A stretch of 64,000 nucleotides of DNA from NCBI GenBank assembly GCA_022316685.1, contig JAKJHU010001326.1:16977-80976 (forward strand), given 5' to 3'. The notes beneath the pieces were generated by a model that was not told the origin of the DNA, did not search any database, and saw nothing but the letters and a program-made list of their open reading frames with translations. The stretch is from Progne subis subis. Its lineage: Eukaryota; Chordata; Aves; Passeriformes; Hirundinidae. Shown here one piece after another: positions 23,829 to 34,775 of this stretch (the first letter of the stretch is position 1; each line of letters begins with the position of its first letter). The position numbers and the translations under genes are program-made.

Positions 23829-26231
23829 AATCCAGGTGTCTTTTTAAAGACGCTTCTAGCGAGGAAGGTCGCAGCACCTTTACCGCTGGACCAGACCATG
23901 GCAGATGAGTCCCTAAAAAGCAGGGGCATTCCTTCCAGTGATGGATGCCTGCACAGACTCTATATGCTTCATTGTAGTCAGAAAGGAGCAGAGACTGAGC
24001 TGAAGAGAACTAATGAAACCCGATAATGTGTCCATTTCCAAACTGTTATTTTGTTGAGGAATACAGTTTCATGTTAGGATAGTGCCGCTCCAACACCAAG
24101 CTCAGCTCTCCGTTATCATGTCCACCTCTTAGCATATGCTGTTGCTCTGGGGCACTGGTCACACACAGATTTCTCAGCATTGAAAATCTTCAAATTAGAG
24201 AGGAGTCATTAAAATTCAAACAGTTCTTGATCCAGCATAGTTTATACTGAACTAATTTCTGACACTGGTTTTGGATTATTATTAAACTTAAGGACTGCAC
24301 ACAGAAAATCTCACCATCTCTTTCTGTCTTATATGAAAAACATTGTTTCCTCTTTGGAGGTAAAACCCTAGATACATGCACACCAAGGAAAAACGTTGTC
24401 ATATTTAGGCTATAGTGGTTGTTACGGTTGGTTGTTTTGGGGGGGTTGTTGGGAGGGATTTTTTTGGTGTTTTTGTTTAATTTTGTTTGGTTGGTTTTAG
24501 TGATTGCACACATGCATATATAGTAAATTTTACCCTGCTGACATGGTCTTACTTTCCTTAGTTGCCTTCTGCAGGCTCTGTAGAGGTAATCCATACATTC
24601 TTTCGGGTTTCTGGGGTCCTCAGTCTAAAGAAACCACTCATGGCACTCTGCAGCAACACGAGATGAGGCTTCAGTACACTGTGATTCTGGATGCAATGCA
24701 GCAGCAACAATGCAGAAATCTGAATTTTAACCCCTTTTGGTAGGTGAAACACTGTGGAAAAATAAAGGAAGTTAAATCCTTAGGATTTATCAAACCTAGA
24801 TAATTTGGGAGACAAGGAATGTCTGACAAAATAGGAAATGAATTGCTTAATGTGTTTGTTTTAAGATCTTGGCACAAGGTATGTAGGGGACCGTTAGTGT
24901 GTAAAAGGTGAAAGTGGGAATTTAAAATTCTAATAGGTATTCCAACACTTGTGTTGATCTGGTGTGTCTTCACTGCCATGCCTTGTAATCTGCATATATC
25001 TTAATGTATATATCTTAATGTATGTAATTATGAGTGTTCTGTAAAATGCATGGAGTTTAGCCTGATATTTTCTGCCAAGCAGCTTAATCTAGCTTGGAAA
25101 AACCAGCAGAATACACTGCAGTTAGTACTGTGCTGGCTGTCCCCCACCAACTATCATGCATTTTCTTCCTGCTCTTCAGCCAGAACAAATATATCAATTC
25201 TTCATTTTCCCACACTGGTGCCAGCTGCAGTTCCAGAGAAACATGCAGCTCTCAAGTAGCAAATGAGCAAATGTGTCTCTCAGGCTGAAGGCTTACCAAG
25301 TGATTATGGCTGGACAGTGCTGCCCTCAAAACCACAAGCTTTGGGAAGCAGTGAAACCACGGAGCCTTGAGCACTCTTGGCAGAGGCTGGGTGGAGAATG
25401 CATCAAATCCTGGCTAGAGCACTCCTGTCATCTTCTGTCCATAAGGAATGTTACAACTGTCCTTTCTCCTCAAACAATTGCTTATGTTTTGGAAAGACAT
25501 GAAAATGTGGGTAGGCTCTCATGTGGTCAGCAAACAGCCTTCCTTGTTTTATGGTTCACACTCAGAAGTAGCTCTTGGAGGGGCAACAAGTCACTGTGGT
25601 GTAAGGGTGTGAACTGGCAGTGAATCAGCTGTGCTGAGGAAACACAGCATGCTCCTGTCTGGTGGATGTCTGTAAAAACACAAGATAGACCCTCACCCTA
25701 AGGAACAGGGTGATTTTCTTTCTTTGTGAAGTTGGGCCTGGAGAGCTGCCTGCAAACTCCTCTGGTCATGATGGCAGTTTGAAGCCTCACAATCCATCTC
25801 TGATGTCTTTTATTGTCCTATTTCTATAGCTTGCTGTGAGGCTGTCATGGTGCTTTTTACATGGATGGTACTGGAGTGAGTTTTATGGTGGAAATTTCCA
25901 GCCATCAGGCTTGATCTTGACTATTGTCTCAAATGGATATTCTAAGGCCTCATTTTAGGCCGTATCTATTACTAGAGAATATTTTATGAAAAAAGCCCCA
26001 AATATTTTGATGTGGGAATTCACTAACTTGCAGAATCATTTATCTCATTAAGATATGGCTTATTTTTTACTTCTTTCTTCCTCATGAGGAAAGATATTTT
26101 GACTCTGTAAAATTTCCCATGTGCCTACTTCCAGTGTAGAACACAGCATCTGAACACAGTAACAAACAAACTTTCCTATCCATCCCCTTCATAGCCTTGT
26201 GTTTATTCATAAGTTTGAGATAAAAATAGGA
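23829..26231. other. Unique non-coding DNA, no gene seen
   Basis: No coding region recognised. The minus frame at 24190-24594 (134 codons) runs through a G/T-rich tract at about 24420-24495 and is low complexity (Asn/Lys/Thr/Pro). A 14-bp tandem duplication ATATATCTTAATGT lies at 24994-25021. Confidence 0.55.
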
Positions 26232-27534
26232 GGAAGCAGTCAGAGAACTGCTGAGCCCCTTGGATGTTCATAAATCTCTGGGCTCAGATGGGATCCACCC
26301 CAGGGTGATGATGGAGCTGGCAGATGAGCTTGCAAAGCCACTCTCCATCATTTACCATCAGTCCTGGCTCACTGGTGAGCCAGGTGACTGGAAGCTGGCC
26401 AATGAGAAATCCATTCACAAAAACGGTGGGAAAGAGGATCCTGGTATATATAGGCCAGTTAGCCTGACCTCAGTGCCCTGTAAGGTAATGGAGCAGTTTA
26501 TATTGAGTGTCATCATACAGCACTTATAGGACAGCTGGGATATTAGACCCAGGCAGCACGGGTTTAGGAGGGGTAGGTCATGTTTCACCAACCTGGTCTC
26601 CTTTTATGACCAGGTGATCTGCCTGGTGGATGCAGGAAAGGCTGTGGATGTTGTCTGTTTGGATTTCAGCAAGGCCTTTGACACTGTCTCCCACAGCACA
26701 CTCCTGGAAAAGCTGACAGCCCGTGGCTTGGACAGGAGCACTCTGTGCTGGGTCAGGAACTGGCTGCATGGCCGGGCCCAGAGAGGGGTGGTGAGCGGTG
26801 CTGCATCCAGCTGGGGCCAGGCACCAGCGGTGTCCCTCAGGGTCTGTGCTGGGGCCAGCTCTGCTCAGTGTTTTTATTGGCAACATGGATGAGCGTATTG
26901 AAGATTTCATTAATAAATTTGCAGACGATACTAAGCTGGGAGTGTGTGTTGATACCTTCCTACCTTGTTGGAAGGTAGGAGGGCTCTGCAGAGAGACCTG
27001 GAATGGTTGGGTGGATGGGCAGAGTCCAATAGGATGAAGTTTAATAAGTCCAAGTGCTGAGTCCTGCATTTTGGCCACAATAACCCCCTGCAGTGTTATA
27101 GGCTGGGGATGGAGTGGCTGGACAGTGCCGAGGAGGAAAGGGACCTGGGGGTGCTGGTGACAGCAGCTGAACATGAGCCAGAGTGTGCCCAGGTGGCCAA
27201 GAAGGCCAATGGCACCTGGCCTGGATCAGCAATGGTGTGGCCAGCAGGAGCAGGGAGGTCATTCTGCCCCTGGACTCGGCACTGGTGAGGTTTGGTCTCT
27301 TTCTGCCAAGGGAAATATAGGTTGGATATTAGGAAAATTTTTTTTCAGAAAGAATGATAAAGTACTGGAATTGTCTGCCTGGGGAGGTGGTAGAGTCACC
27401 ATCCCTGCATGCATTTCAAGAAAGACTGAATGGGGCACTTGGTGCCATGGTTTACTTGGGGAGTTAGGGCATGGGTTGGACTCGTTCATCTTGAAGGTTT
27501 CTTCCACGCTAGTGTTTCAGTGATTCTGTGAAAA
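26232..27534 (+). mobile_element. CR1 LINE, 5'-truncated, ORF2 reverse transcriptase remnant
   Basis: CR1 is the dominant non-LTR retrotransposon of birds; its ORF2 encodes an endonuclease and reverse transcriptase. This copy starts inside ORF2. At 26278-26310 the plus strand reads SLGSDGIHPRV, followed by WKLANE and YRPVSLTSVP. Catalytic block A (LDFSKAFDTVSH) starts at 26659. GVPQGSVLGP lies at about 26829 and the active-site FADD at 26918-26929 followed by TKLG. A stop after 26526 and frameshifts near 26810-26830 disable it. Past 27130 the ORF2 C-terminal part is shortened by a deletion near 27290. The 3' UTR continues to GATTCTGTG at about 27534, the decayed CR1 tail. The 198-codon minus-strand frame across it is antisense. 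Confidence 0.93.
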
Positions 27535-27599
27535 GCTTTCCCTTGGAAAATATTGGCTCTTTCATCGTATCAATTTCTTCCAACATAGTAAGCAACGTA

Positions 27600-27604
27600 C
27601 CCAG
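27600..27604. repeat. Target-site duplication CCCAG, left copy
   Basis: CCCAG precedes TGTCTTGG and is repeated exactly at 28612-28616. Confidence 0.85.
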
Positions 27605-27873
27605 TGTCTTGGTTTGAAAAGGAAAGGTGTCTGCTCGGGAAGGCAGGAACCTGCCATGGAATGGAGAATGAAAACCTCCTCCTTCCGAATTATTATAATT
27701 TTGAAATTAAGTGGCTCTCAGTCAAAGATATAAAGATATGAATCACAGTCCTTTACTAGTATGTATAACAAGGCAAACAAACAACAGCTCTGGCATTAAC
27801 AACCAGAGCCACGAACCCAGTGACCCCTTCTCGGCAGCAGGCGCTTTCCCCTTTGGTGCAGTTCCGGTCACAG

Positions 27874-27887
27874 CCAGCAGGGGCGCT
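27874..27887 (+). promoter_or_regulatory. Weak CTCF-like motif in LTR
   Basis: CCAGCAGGGGCGCT is close to the vertebrate CTCF core CCASYAGRKGGCRS but one G short. Binding is not shown by sequence alone. Confidence 0.3.
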
Positions 27888-27933
27888 GCTGGCTCCCGGC
27901 CGGGGAGGGCAGCTGCAATGATTCCCCCGCGGC

Positions 27934-27947
27934 TGCAGGGGGCGCTG
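27934..27947 (+). promoter_or_regulatory. CTCF-like motif in LTR
   Basis: The CTGCAGGGGGCGCTG core matches 12 of 14 positions of the CTCF consensus by eye, including the invariant AGGGGGCGC centre. It lies 60 bp from the weaker site, inside the CpG-rich part of the LTR. Confidence 0.4.
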
Positions 27948-28611
27948 TGGGGCGGGCACAGGGAGCACACGGCAATGGCGGCTCGGCCCAGACGGGAAGG
28001 GATGGAGGAGAGGCCTTGCTTCACAAACCCTAGGACAGCTGATCCTGGTGCCCCTGCAGGACTCTGATCAGCACCAAGCTGGTACAGCAGGAACGAGCAA
28101 AAATCCCGGGCTGCTGGATGAGATGTATCAGAAACTCCGGAGATGTGGGAGGTCTTGGCAGGCTGGGACTTTGGAACTATAGCGCAATGAAAGCTTGGAG
28201 CAGTGCTGAAGAAGCAGCAGGGTGGGACAGGAGCAGCCCAGCTCCCAGCAGGGTAGGGAGAGGTGACCTCAGGGTCCCGGGCACCTGAGCAGACAGTGAA
28301 AAATCCCTCATTTAGTGAGGTGGATGTTAATAAGGCCCCAGTTCAGTGGCTGCTCTCATGAGCAGAACCTCACACCATGCCAGAAGGAACAGCTCTGGGC
28401 TGGACTCTGGCAGCAGCAATGAGTTCCCTTCTCAAGCAACAGCTCCAACTGTCCTCTGAGAGTGAGAGACAGCTAGCAGCTGCCCCAGCCCTGTCCCCTG
28501 AGACTTGGCCGACTCCCAGTTGTCTCAAGTACCCAGCCATCAGTGGGATGGGTAGCAACTCCATGGGAAAAAATTCCAGAAGTAATAAGGAAAGAAACTC
28601 AAACCCCAACA

Positions 28612-28616
28612 CCCAG
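28612..28616. repeat. Target-site duplication CCCAG, right copy
   Basis: Exact copy of 27600-27604 directly after the LTR end. Confidence 0.85.
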
Positions 28617-28711
28617 AAAGAAAATTGTGCCCACTTCCTATTCTTTCTGTTTTGTTACTATTTTATTCTGCTCCTGAAGGACCCCTGTAGAACCCCACTG
28701 GTGACAGGTCA

Positions 28712-29205
28712 TCAGTCTGATATCACACCATTCATTGTAACCCTTTGTGTCCAATCTGCCAACTGTTCACCCATCACACACGAAGTATCCAGAAGGATCC
28801 TGTGAGAGATCGTGTTGAAAGCTTTACTGATATCCAAATATATTACATCAGCTGAGTTCCCTTGATTAGCTCGGTGGATTATCCACTCATAAGAGGAAAT
28901 CAGATTCAACAAGCAAGACTTTTCCCTCATGAAGCTGTGCTGGCTGTGACTGATGACTTGCTCTTTAGGTGTTTTTCAATACCTCCAGAATAATCTTCTC
29001 TGTACTTTTACCAGTCACTGAAATGAGACTGACAAGCCTGTATTTCAGGGTGATTCCTCTCGAAAATTGCTACAACATTAACCAGCTTCCAGTTGACTTA
29101 GACCTCTCCATATTCTCAAGAATATTCAAAAATTATTGAAAGAGACCTTGTGATGACACCAGCCAGCTTTTTGTGTATTCTCAGATGAATCCTATCAAGA
29201 TTATT
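28712..29205 (-). mobile_element. CR1-type LINE fragment, reverse transcriptase region
   Basis: On the minus strand this encodes a decayed reverse transcriptase segment. An open frame at 28930-28712 reads MREKSCLLNLIS, then block A YLDISKAFNTISH at about 28802-28834, then a QLADWTQRV stretch. Further 5' on that strand (29205-28930), broken by stops and frameshifts, are DRIHLRIHKKLA, LSIIF, WKLVNVVAIF and the YRPVSL-equivalent. Both ends are truncated: there is no CR1 3' tail and no endonuclease. Its composition and divergence suggest an older subfamily than the copy at 26232. Confidence 0.88.
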
Positions 29206-31145
29206 AATATATTAGTGATTATTAACCCCTCCTTAGACTGCTGGGTTTTTCTCTCTCCAGCTGAACCACTAGCAAAAGAGCGCTGCATTGAGGCAAGGTC
29301 TAAAATCTGACATCGTGGTCGGACATGACTGGGCCTGACTGTTTAATCCCACTTGTGTTGATGGGAGATCAGACACTAGAAAATGAAGTATTCACGTACA
29401 CTGACCGCTGTTAACAAGTCTTCAGTGGGATGTCAGCTATGAAAGGAGCAGAAGAACTCTGTACTGGAGTGATTATTACTCTCCCAGACCAGTATGTATG
29501 ACTGCCTGAGAGCAGTTTACACTCATGGGGCTGAACAAGGATCTCAATCCTGTGCAAATTGAGTCTGCTTTGATGTCAAGGAAATTCCATTAGCAGTGAA
29601 CAAGCGTGAGATCAGGATCAAACACCAAAGAGTTGTGATCTTCCTACTGCTAAGAGGCAAGTGTAGAGACTGCATTTTTCAGAGCTTGCTGCTGTGTGAG
29701 CTGACGTTTGCTTTGCATAATTACAATTGACTACAGCCATACCCAGGGAAGGGAGTGGTGACATTCAGTGCAGGCACACACACACAAAAGCCAAGGGCAG
29801 ACGCCTGCAGAATATTGATAACAGAATAATGCTGGTTGGCAGAAGAGTGGATGTATAGCAGCAAATCTCTGAATCTCATTCACATGCACTTTGAAGGCCA
29901 TTGGCACAGCTGGTTATAGAAATTAAAAGAATTATAACTCCATGGTTTCTGTCTCCTTTCGTCTGGGTTTTTCTTTCAGACCAAACACTGCACATGTGCC
30001 AAAGTACCAACATCAAGTAAAGAAGTGCAAGCATGAAGACAGGGTCACCTTTTCGTATTTTTTTTTTTTTCCATATGTGGATTGTGAGAGAAAACATGCT
30101 GTTGCATGACAGAGTATGAGGGAGGATCAAAGTCACGATGGCAAAGCCCAAGCATGGAAAGCATGAGCATGGAAAGGTCAGGTGCAGTGCTGTCTGAACA
30201 GGCTGTTCAAAGCCCAGCAGCTTTAGGATTGTCAGAAGCCATACAAATCACTGAGTAGGCAAGTTTGAATTCTCTGCCACCCTGGCCAGTGTCCCACCTT
30301 TATGCCCAGTGTGGGAGGTGGGAGCACTTCAAGCCAAGACAACGTATTTTCTGGGCATTTTATAACTCAGCTCCAGGGACTCTCGGTTCCTGATTGCTCT
30401 TCTCCTGCATTAGCCCTCCTGTCAAATGTCACAGCTGGGAGATTTGAGGGAGAATTTAGTTCTGTCTGTCCATATTTTTTTCTCATTTCTTCTTCCCAGA
30501 AACTCAAGAAAATGAAATGCTGGGCTCGTCTCCCTTTTCAAATGACCAGAGCCAATACAAACACCAGATAATAGCTTCCTTGTCTGGAGCTCCTCCATCT
30601 TGGCAGCGCTGTGGCTTCTTGCTGATCTTCCCCTGCAGGAAAGGATCTCTGTTTGTGGGATGCTGGTAATGCTTGGTAAAGGCTATGGATAAAGCACCAT
30701 GTACCTCTCATTTTAACTCACAAGAAATAGTTTTTCTGTTGACAGGGGCAGTGACAACATAACAGATTATCCTCTAGGTTGTTCTAGTAGTCTCTGAGGC
30801 TCATGTTAAAATAACCTGTTTTGAGAATCATTTGAACATAAAGACCTTTTAACATACCCTTTATTTTCCTCAGCTTTGTTGGAGAACAGAGACTGTCCTT
30901 TAGGCTGATGCATTTGCTTCAGAAATTAAGAATGGAGGTCTTTATGTTATCCCAGTAATGTGATGCAAAATCAAGGTTATCCAGCTAAAATCAGCTCTTT
31001 TTTTAACACTCAGTTATGGTCTAGAGATCCTTGTGCTTTCTTACTGCTACACAAAGCAGTCATTCTGACACCCAAACCTAGCATCCCACTGGGGGTTGTC
31101 TGTGCCACTTCCGCTTCTGGTCCAACCTTGGAGTGGCTGAGGAAG
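29206..31145. other. Unique non-coding DNA, no gene seen
   Basis: No recognisable gene. It contains a short (CA) run near 29779, a T-run near 30059 and a 13-bp inverted repeat at 30835-30948 (listed separately). Confidence 0.55.
30835..30948. repeat. 13-bp perfect inverted repeat, 114-bp span
   Basis: AACATAAAGACCT at 30835-30847 is the exact reverse complement of AGGTCTTTATGTT at 30936-30948. No flanking direct repeat is evident, so a MITE is possible but not supported. Confidence 0.6.
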
Positions 31146-31872
31146 TCATAGAATTATAGAATCATGGAGTGATTTGTGTTGAAAGAGGCTTTAAAGATCA
31201 TCTCCTTCGAACTCCCTCCATACTTTCCACTAGACAAGGCTGCCCAGAACCCCATCCAACCTCGCCTTGAACACTTTCAGGAATGGGGCATCTGTGACTT
31301 CTCTGGGCAACGCCTTCGGTGACTCGCTCCCTTTCAATAAAGAGTTTTTTAAAGCAGATAATCTAAAATAATTTCCAGCTGTCTTATCAATACCCACCCT
31401 TGTAAAAAGTTCTTCTCCATCTGTCTTCAAGTGGTAAAACATATTGTAAGGTCTCGCCAAATCTTTCTGTTCTTCAGGCTAAGCAACCTCAATTGTCTCA
31501 GCCCATCCTCCTAGAAGAGAGGTCCTCTCCCTCTGATCATCATGACTGTCCTCTTGACTCATTCCAGTAAATCTATGTCCTTCTTATGTTGAAGACCCAG
31601 AGCTGATGCAGCTCTGCAGGTGGGGTCTGAGCAGAGCAGAGCAGAGGGGCAGAATCCCCTCCCTGGCCCTGCTGCCCACACTGCTCTGGATGCAGCCCAG
31701 GACACGTTTGGCTCTCTGGGCTGGGAGTGCCCATGGCTGGGTCATGATGTGTTTCTTGTCAACCAGCAGACCCAAGACCTTCTCCTCAAGTTGTTCTCAA
31801 TCCAGTCTCCGTTCAACATATATTTGTGTTTGGATTGTCCCTAGCCATGTGAAGGACCTTTCACTTGGTTTT
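31146..31872 (-). mobile_element. CR1 LINE 3' end and ORF2 C-terminus
   Basis: The left edge carries the CR1 3' tail in reverse (TCATAGAATTATAGAATCAT) followed by the typical 3' UTR. On the minus strand, C-terminal ORF2 peptides are readable. LPREVTDAPFLKVFKARLDG lies near 31230-31320, and AKRVLGCIQSSVGSRAREG with ALLRPHLQSCIS near 31600-31720. Frameshifts separate them. The 5' end is truncated at about 31872. The insertion is inactive. Confidence 0.93.
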
Positions 31873-33249
31873 TAGCACCTGCAAAGGCTAGGGGCCACAA
31901 GAAGGGCAGCCAACTTCCAATGTCCTGCAGCTGTGAATAATCATGAGGCTTCTGCTTCATCATTTTGAATCTTTTATAGCCAATGAGAGATGGTGGGTTT
32001 CCTTGCTAAGAGCAGAAACACTGAAGGGGCGGTAGGATGGTAACAACAGAGTATGTTATGAAAGACAAGGCTATTAAACACTCCTGTCATTGTAGATGTC
32101 ACCATGGCTGTGAAATGGGTCATGTTACAGGGTGGGGCATGTGACCCAAGCCCTGTGATGATCATCAAAGGGCAGGCACTGGCCACTGTGCTGTCACCCT
32201 GTCACCCAGCAGAGGAAAGGACAGGCACGGGGGTGAGTCTTGGGGAAAGAGCTGATGGTACAGTGCTAAAGATCTGCCTTTACTCACTGGCTGAGAGCTT
32301 AATTTCAGAGAAAACCAATAAGAAACTAAGAGCCCATATTGAAAGAGAAATGGAACCAAAGTGATGGATTGTATTAATTCTGGCACACACAGAGTTTATC
32401 AGGAGTGGAGGATCACAGGGATTGGCTGTAATTTTGTCACATTTTATGAAGTGTGGCACTGTGTAAATTATTGAAGGAAGAAATACTGACTTATTCCCGC
32501 TGTCACCATCCTAAAATATTAGGCCAGTGAGAGTGCTCTCACTGCAATTTATGATCCCTCAAATGAAGATCAAAATGTGTTTAAAAAAAAAAAAATCCAA
32601 CAACAAATCAGAGGGAAGTGAAATCTAGCTGAGAGGCAGCTAGAGTCTCTTTGTACCCCTGTGCCCACATGAAGTCAGGTAAACACCACACAAGCTGGCT
32701 GTGGCTCCTAGACAGGAATGTTCATCTGCAGAACTCAGTTTCCCTTATGCAGGATTTTTCTACTTTTTTTCAATCCAGAAAGTTGGCTTGTTATTAGTCT
32801 AGTGACCTGACACAGTGGTGAAAGCCCTTGCCTTTATAAGTTTTTTAGACAGAACAAAAGTTTGTCTATCTCAGCCCAATCACACACGGGACTGCCACCC
32901 TCCTACATGCAGCCTCAATTGTAAGAGGAGAGTTTCAGAGTATCCTGCTTCTTCCAGTCCATCCATTTACATGGAAGTTCATGGGGTATCTCACACTACT
33001 TTTTTGGTTTTTGTCTGTGAGGAGACTTTCTAGCTAGTAGGAGCAAAAACAACAACAGCACTGGCACTTTTACAAATAGGAGGATGTTGAAAAAGCAAAA
33101 TCCACTTCCCAAACTACTTTCAGTGAAATTGATTTCTTCCTCAATTAAAACATAGATGCTAAGATGTTCTGCAGAAATGCAAATAAAGATGGGACTTTAT
33201 ATCCACTGGGATATAACAGCAAAACTATGGTTTGCTGTTATAATGTATT
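31873..33249. other. Unique non-coding DNA, no gene seen
   Basis: Only short frames (up to 86 codons), without recognisable domains. A 13-A run lies at about 32582-32594. Confidence 0.55.
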
Positions 33250-34775
33250 CCTGTTCCCAGTGCCTCAGAAAAAATGAAGGTTGGGGACAGCCTTGATAGT
33301 AATGACCATAAGATGGCAGAGTGCAGTATTGAATGAAGATGTAACAGGACAGTGAGCAAGATTACAACCATGTGCTTCACGAGAGCTAATTTTCTGCTCC
33401 TTAGGGGTCTTGGAAGAATCCCATAGGAAGAGAGCCTTCAGACAAGAGGGATCCAAGAGTGTTGGTCAAGACTCCAGGATCACTTCCTCTGGGCCCAAGA
33501 ATAATACCTCCCAATGAGAAAGAAATCAGGCGAAAAGGGCAAGAAACCTCCATGTGTGAATAAAGGGCTCATTACTCAAGTATAAGCAAGAAATACACAG
33601 GAGGTGGAAGCGTGGTCAGGCACTTGGAGTGAATATAGACAGGTGAACGGAGTAAGCAGACATGAAATTAGAAAGGCTAAGGCCTATCTGAAATTAAATC
33701 TGGTCAAGGATGTCAAGGATGAAAAAAGAGCATTTTCAAATATATCAATAACAAAAGGAAAACTATGGGCCTGTTACTAAGTGAAGAGGGGATCCTGGTA
33801 CCAGAGAACACAGAGGAGACATGAGTTATTGGATGCCTTCTTTGCTTTCCTTATCTTTACTGATAAGATCAGCCCTCAATATTCTCTGACCCAGGAGTCC
33901 AGGGTAAATGAATGTTGGAAGGAAGTCTTCCCCTTGATTAAGGAGCATTAGCCATCTAGGCAAACCTGACATTCACAAGTCCAGGGGCTCTGAGTGGAAA
34001 CATCCACAAGTGCTCAGAAAGATGATGGACAGCGCTGCAAGGCCGCTCATGATCATCTTTGAAAGGTCATGGAGATCAGGAGAGGTGCTGAGGACTGGAA
34101 GAAAGCAAACATCATCGTGGCCCAGAACTATTTAGCTTGCTAATTCATGACTTGTGAGAAGGGACAGGTGTCTCCTCAGCAAATTCATTGAGGACACAAA
34201 GCTGGGAGGGGTAGCCAATACCCTGGAGTATTCAGAAGGACCTCGGCCCATTGGAGAGAGGGGCAGAGAAGAACCATCTGAAAGTTGACAAGTGCAAATT
34301 AAGGGTCCTACACTTGGGGAGGAACAAGCCCAGGCACCAGCACTGGCTGAGGCTGACCTGCTGGGGACAGCTCTGAGGAGAAGGACCTGGGGGTCCTGGT
34401 GGACAGTGAGCTGTCCATGAGCCAGCAGTGTGTCCTGGTGGCCAAGAAATCCAATGGTACCCTGGGGAACATTAGGAGGAACATTGCCAACAGATCATGG
34501 AAGGTGATCCTGTCTCTGCAGTCAGTCCTGGTGAGGCCTCACTTCGGGTGCTGTGTCCAGTTCTGGGCTCCTCAGGATGACAGAGTCATGGAGCTCCTGA
34601 AGTGGGTCCAGGAAGGCAGCAAAGTTACTAAGGGGCTCGAGCATCTGTCTTAAGAAAAGGCTGCAAAAATTGGTCCTATTCAGCCTCAAGAACAGGTGAT
34701 TGAGAGCGGACACCACCAAGTATCTGAAGGGATGGTGTCGAGAGGATGGACCAGGCTCTTCACAGTGGTGCCAAG
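33250..34775 (+). mobile_element. CR1 LINE fragment with internal RT deletion
   Basis: The plus strand enters at the end of the endonuclease: SNDHKMAEC at 33298-33324 is the SDH-type active-site segment. It continues through the linker (AKAYLKLNLVKDVKDE-like, about 33680-33730) to WKKANIIV at about 34092-34118. At 34118/34119 the next residues are GPELFSLLIHDL, which belong about 100 residues further on. Block A of the polymerase is therefore missing. The active site reads FIED instead of FADD at 34184-34195. The C-terminal part DLGVLVDSELSMSQQ...RPHFGCCVQFWAPQ is open at 34386-34653. The copy fades at about 34775 before the 3' tail. Confidence 0.92.

Larger units (their letters stand above)
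27605..28611 (-). mobile_element. Solo ERV LTR (ERVL-like), 1,007 bp, minus sense
   Basis: It begins TGTCTTGGTTTGAAAAGG and ends AAACCCCAACA on the plus strand, with a perfect 5-bp duplication CCCAG on both sides. The ends and the AATTATTATAATTTTGAAATTA segment near 27690 match a songbird LTR family that I recognise without a library name. A 5-bp duplication suggests class III (ERVL). No internal retroviral sequence is left. Bases 27820-28080 form a GC- and CpG-rich island within otherwise AT-rich DNA. That island contains an AGGGGGCGCT core and a related site (listed separately). Frames at 27711-28067 and 28377-28805 plus are antisense to the LTR and are not genes. The element lies 70 bp downstream of a CR1 3' end. 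Confidence 0.9.

Noticed and set aside
26578..27174. 198-codon minus-strand ORF
   Set aside because: It is antisense to CR1 ORF2, a common shadow of GC-rich CR1 coding sequence.
27711..28067. 118-codon plus-strand ORF in GC-rich DNA with Kozak-like ATG
   Set aside because: It lies inside a delimited solo LTR, antisense to its transcription, and has no domain.
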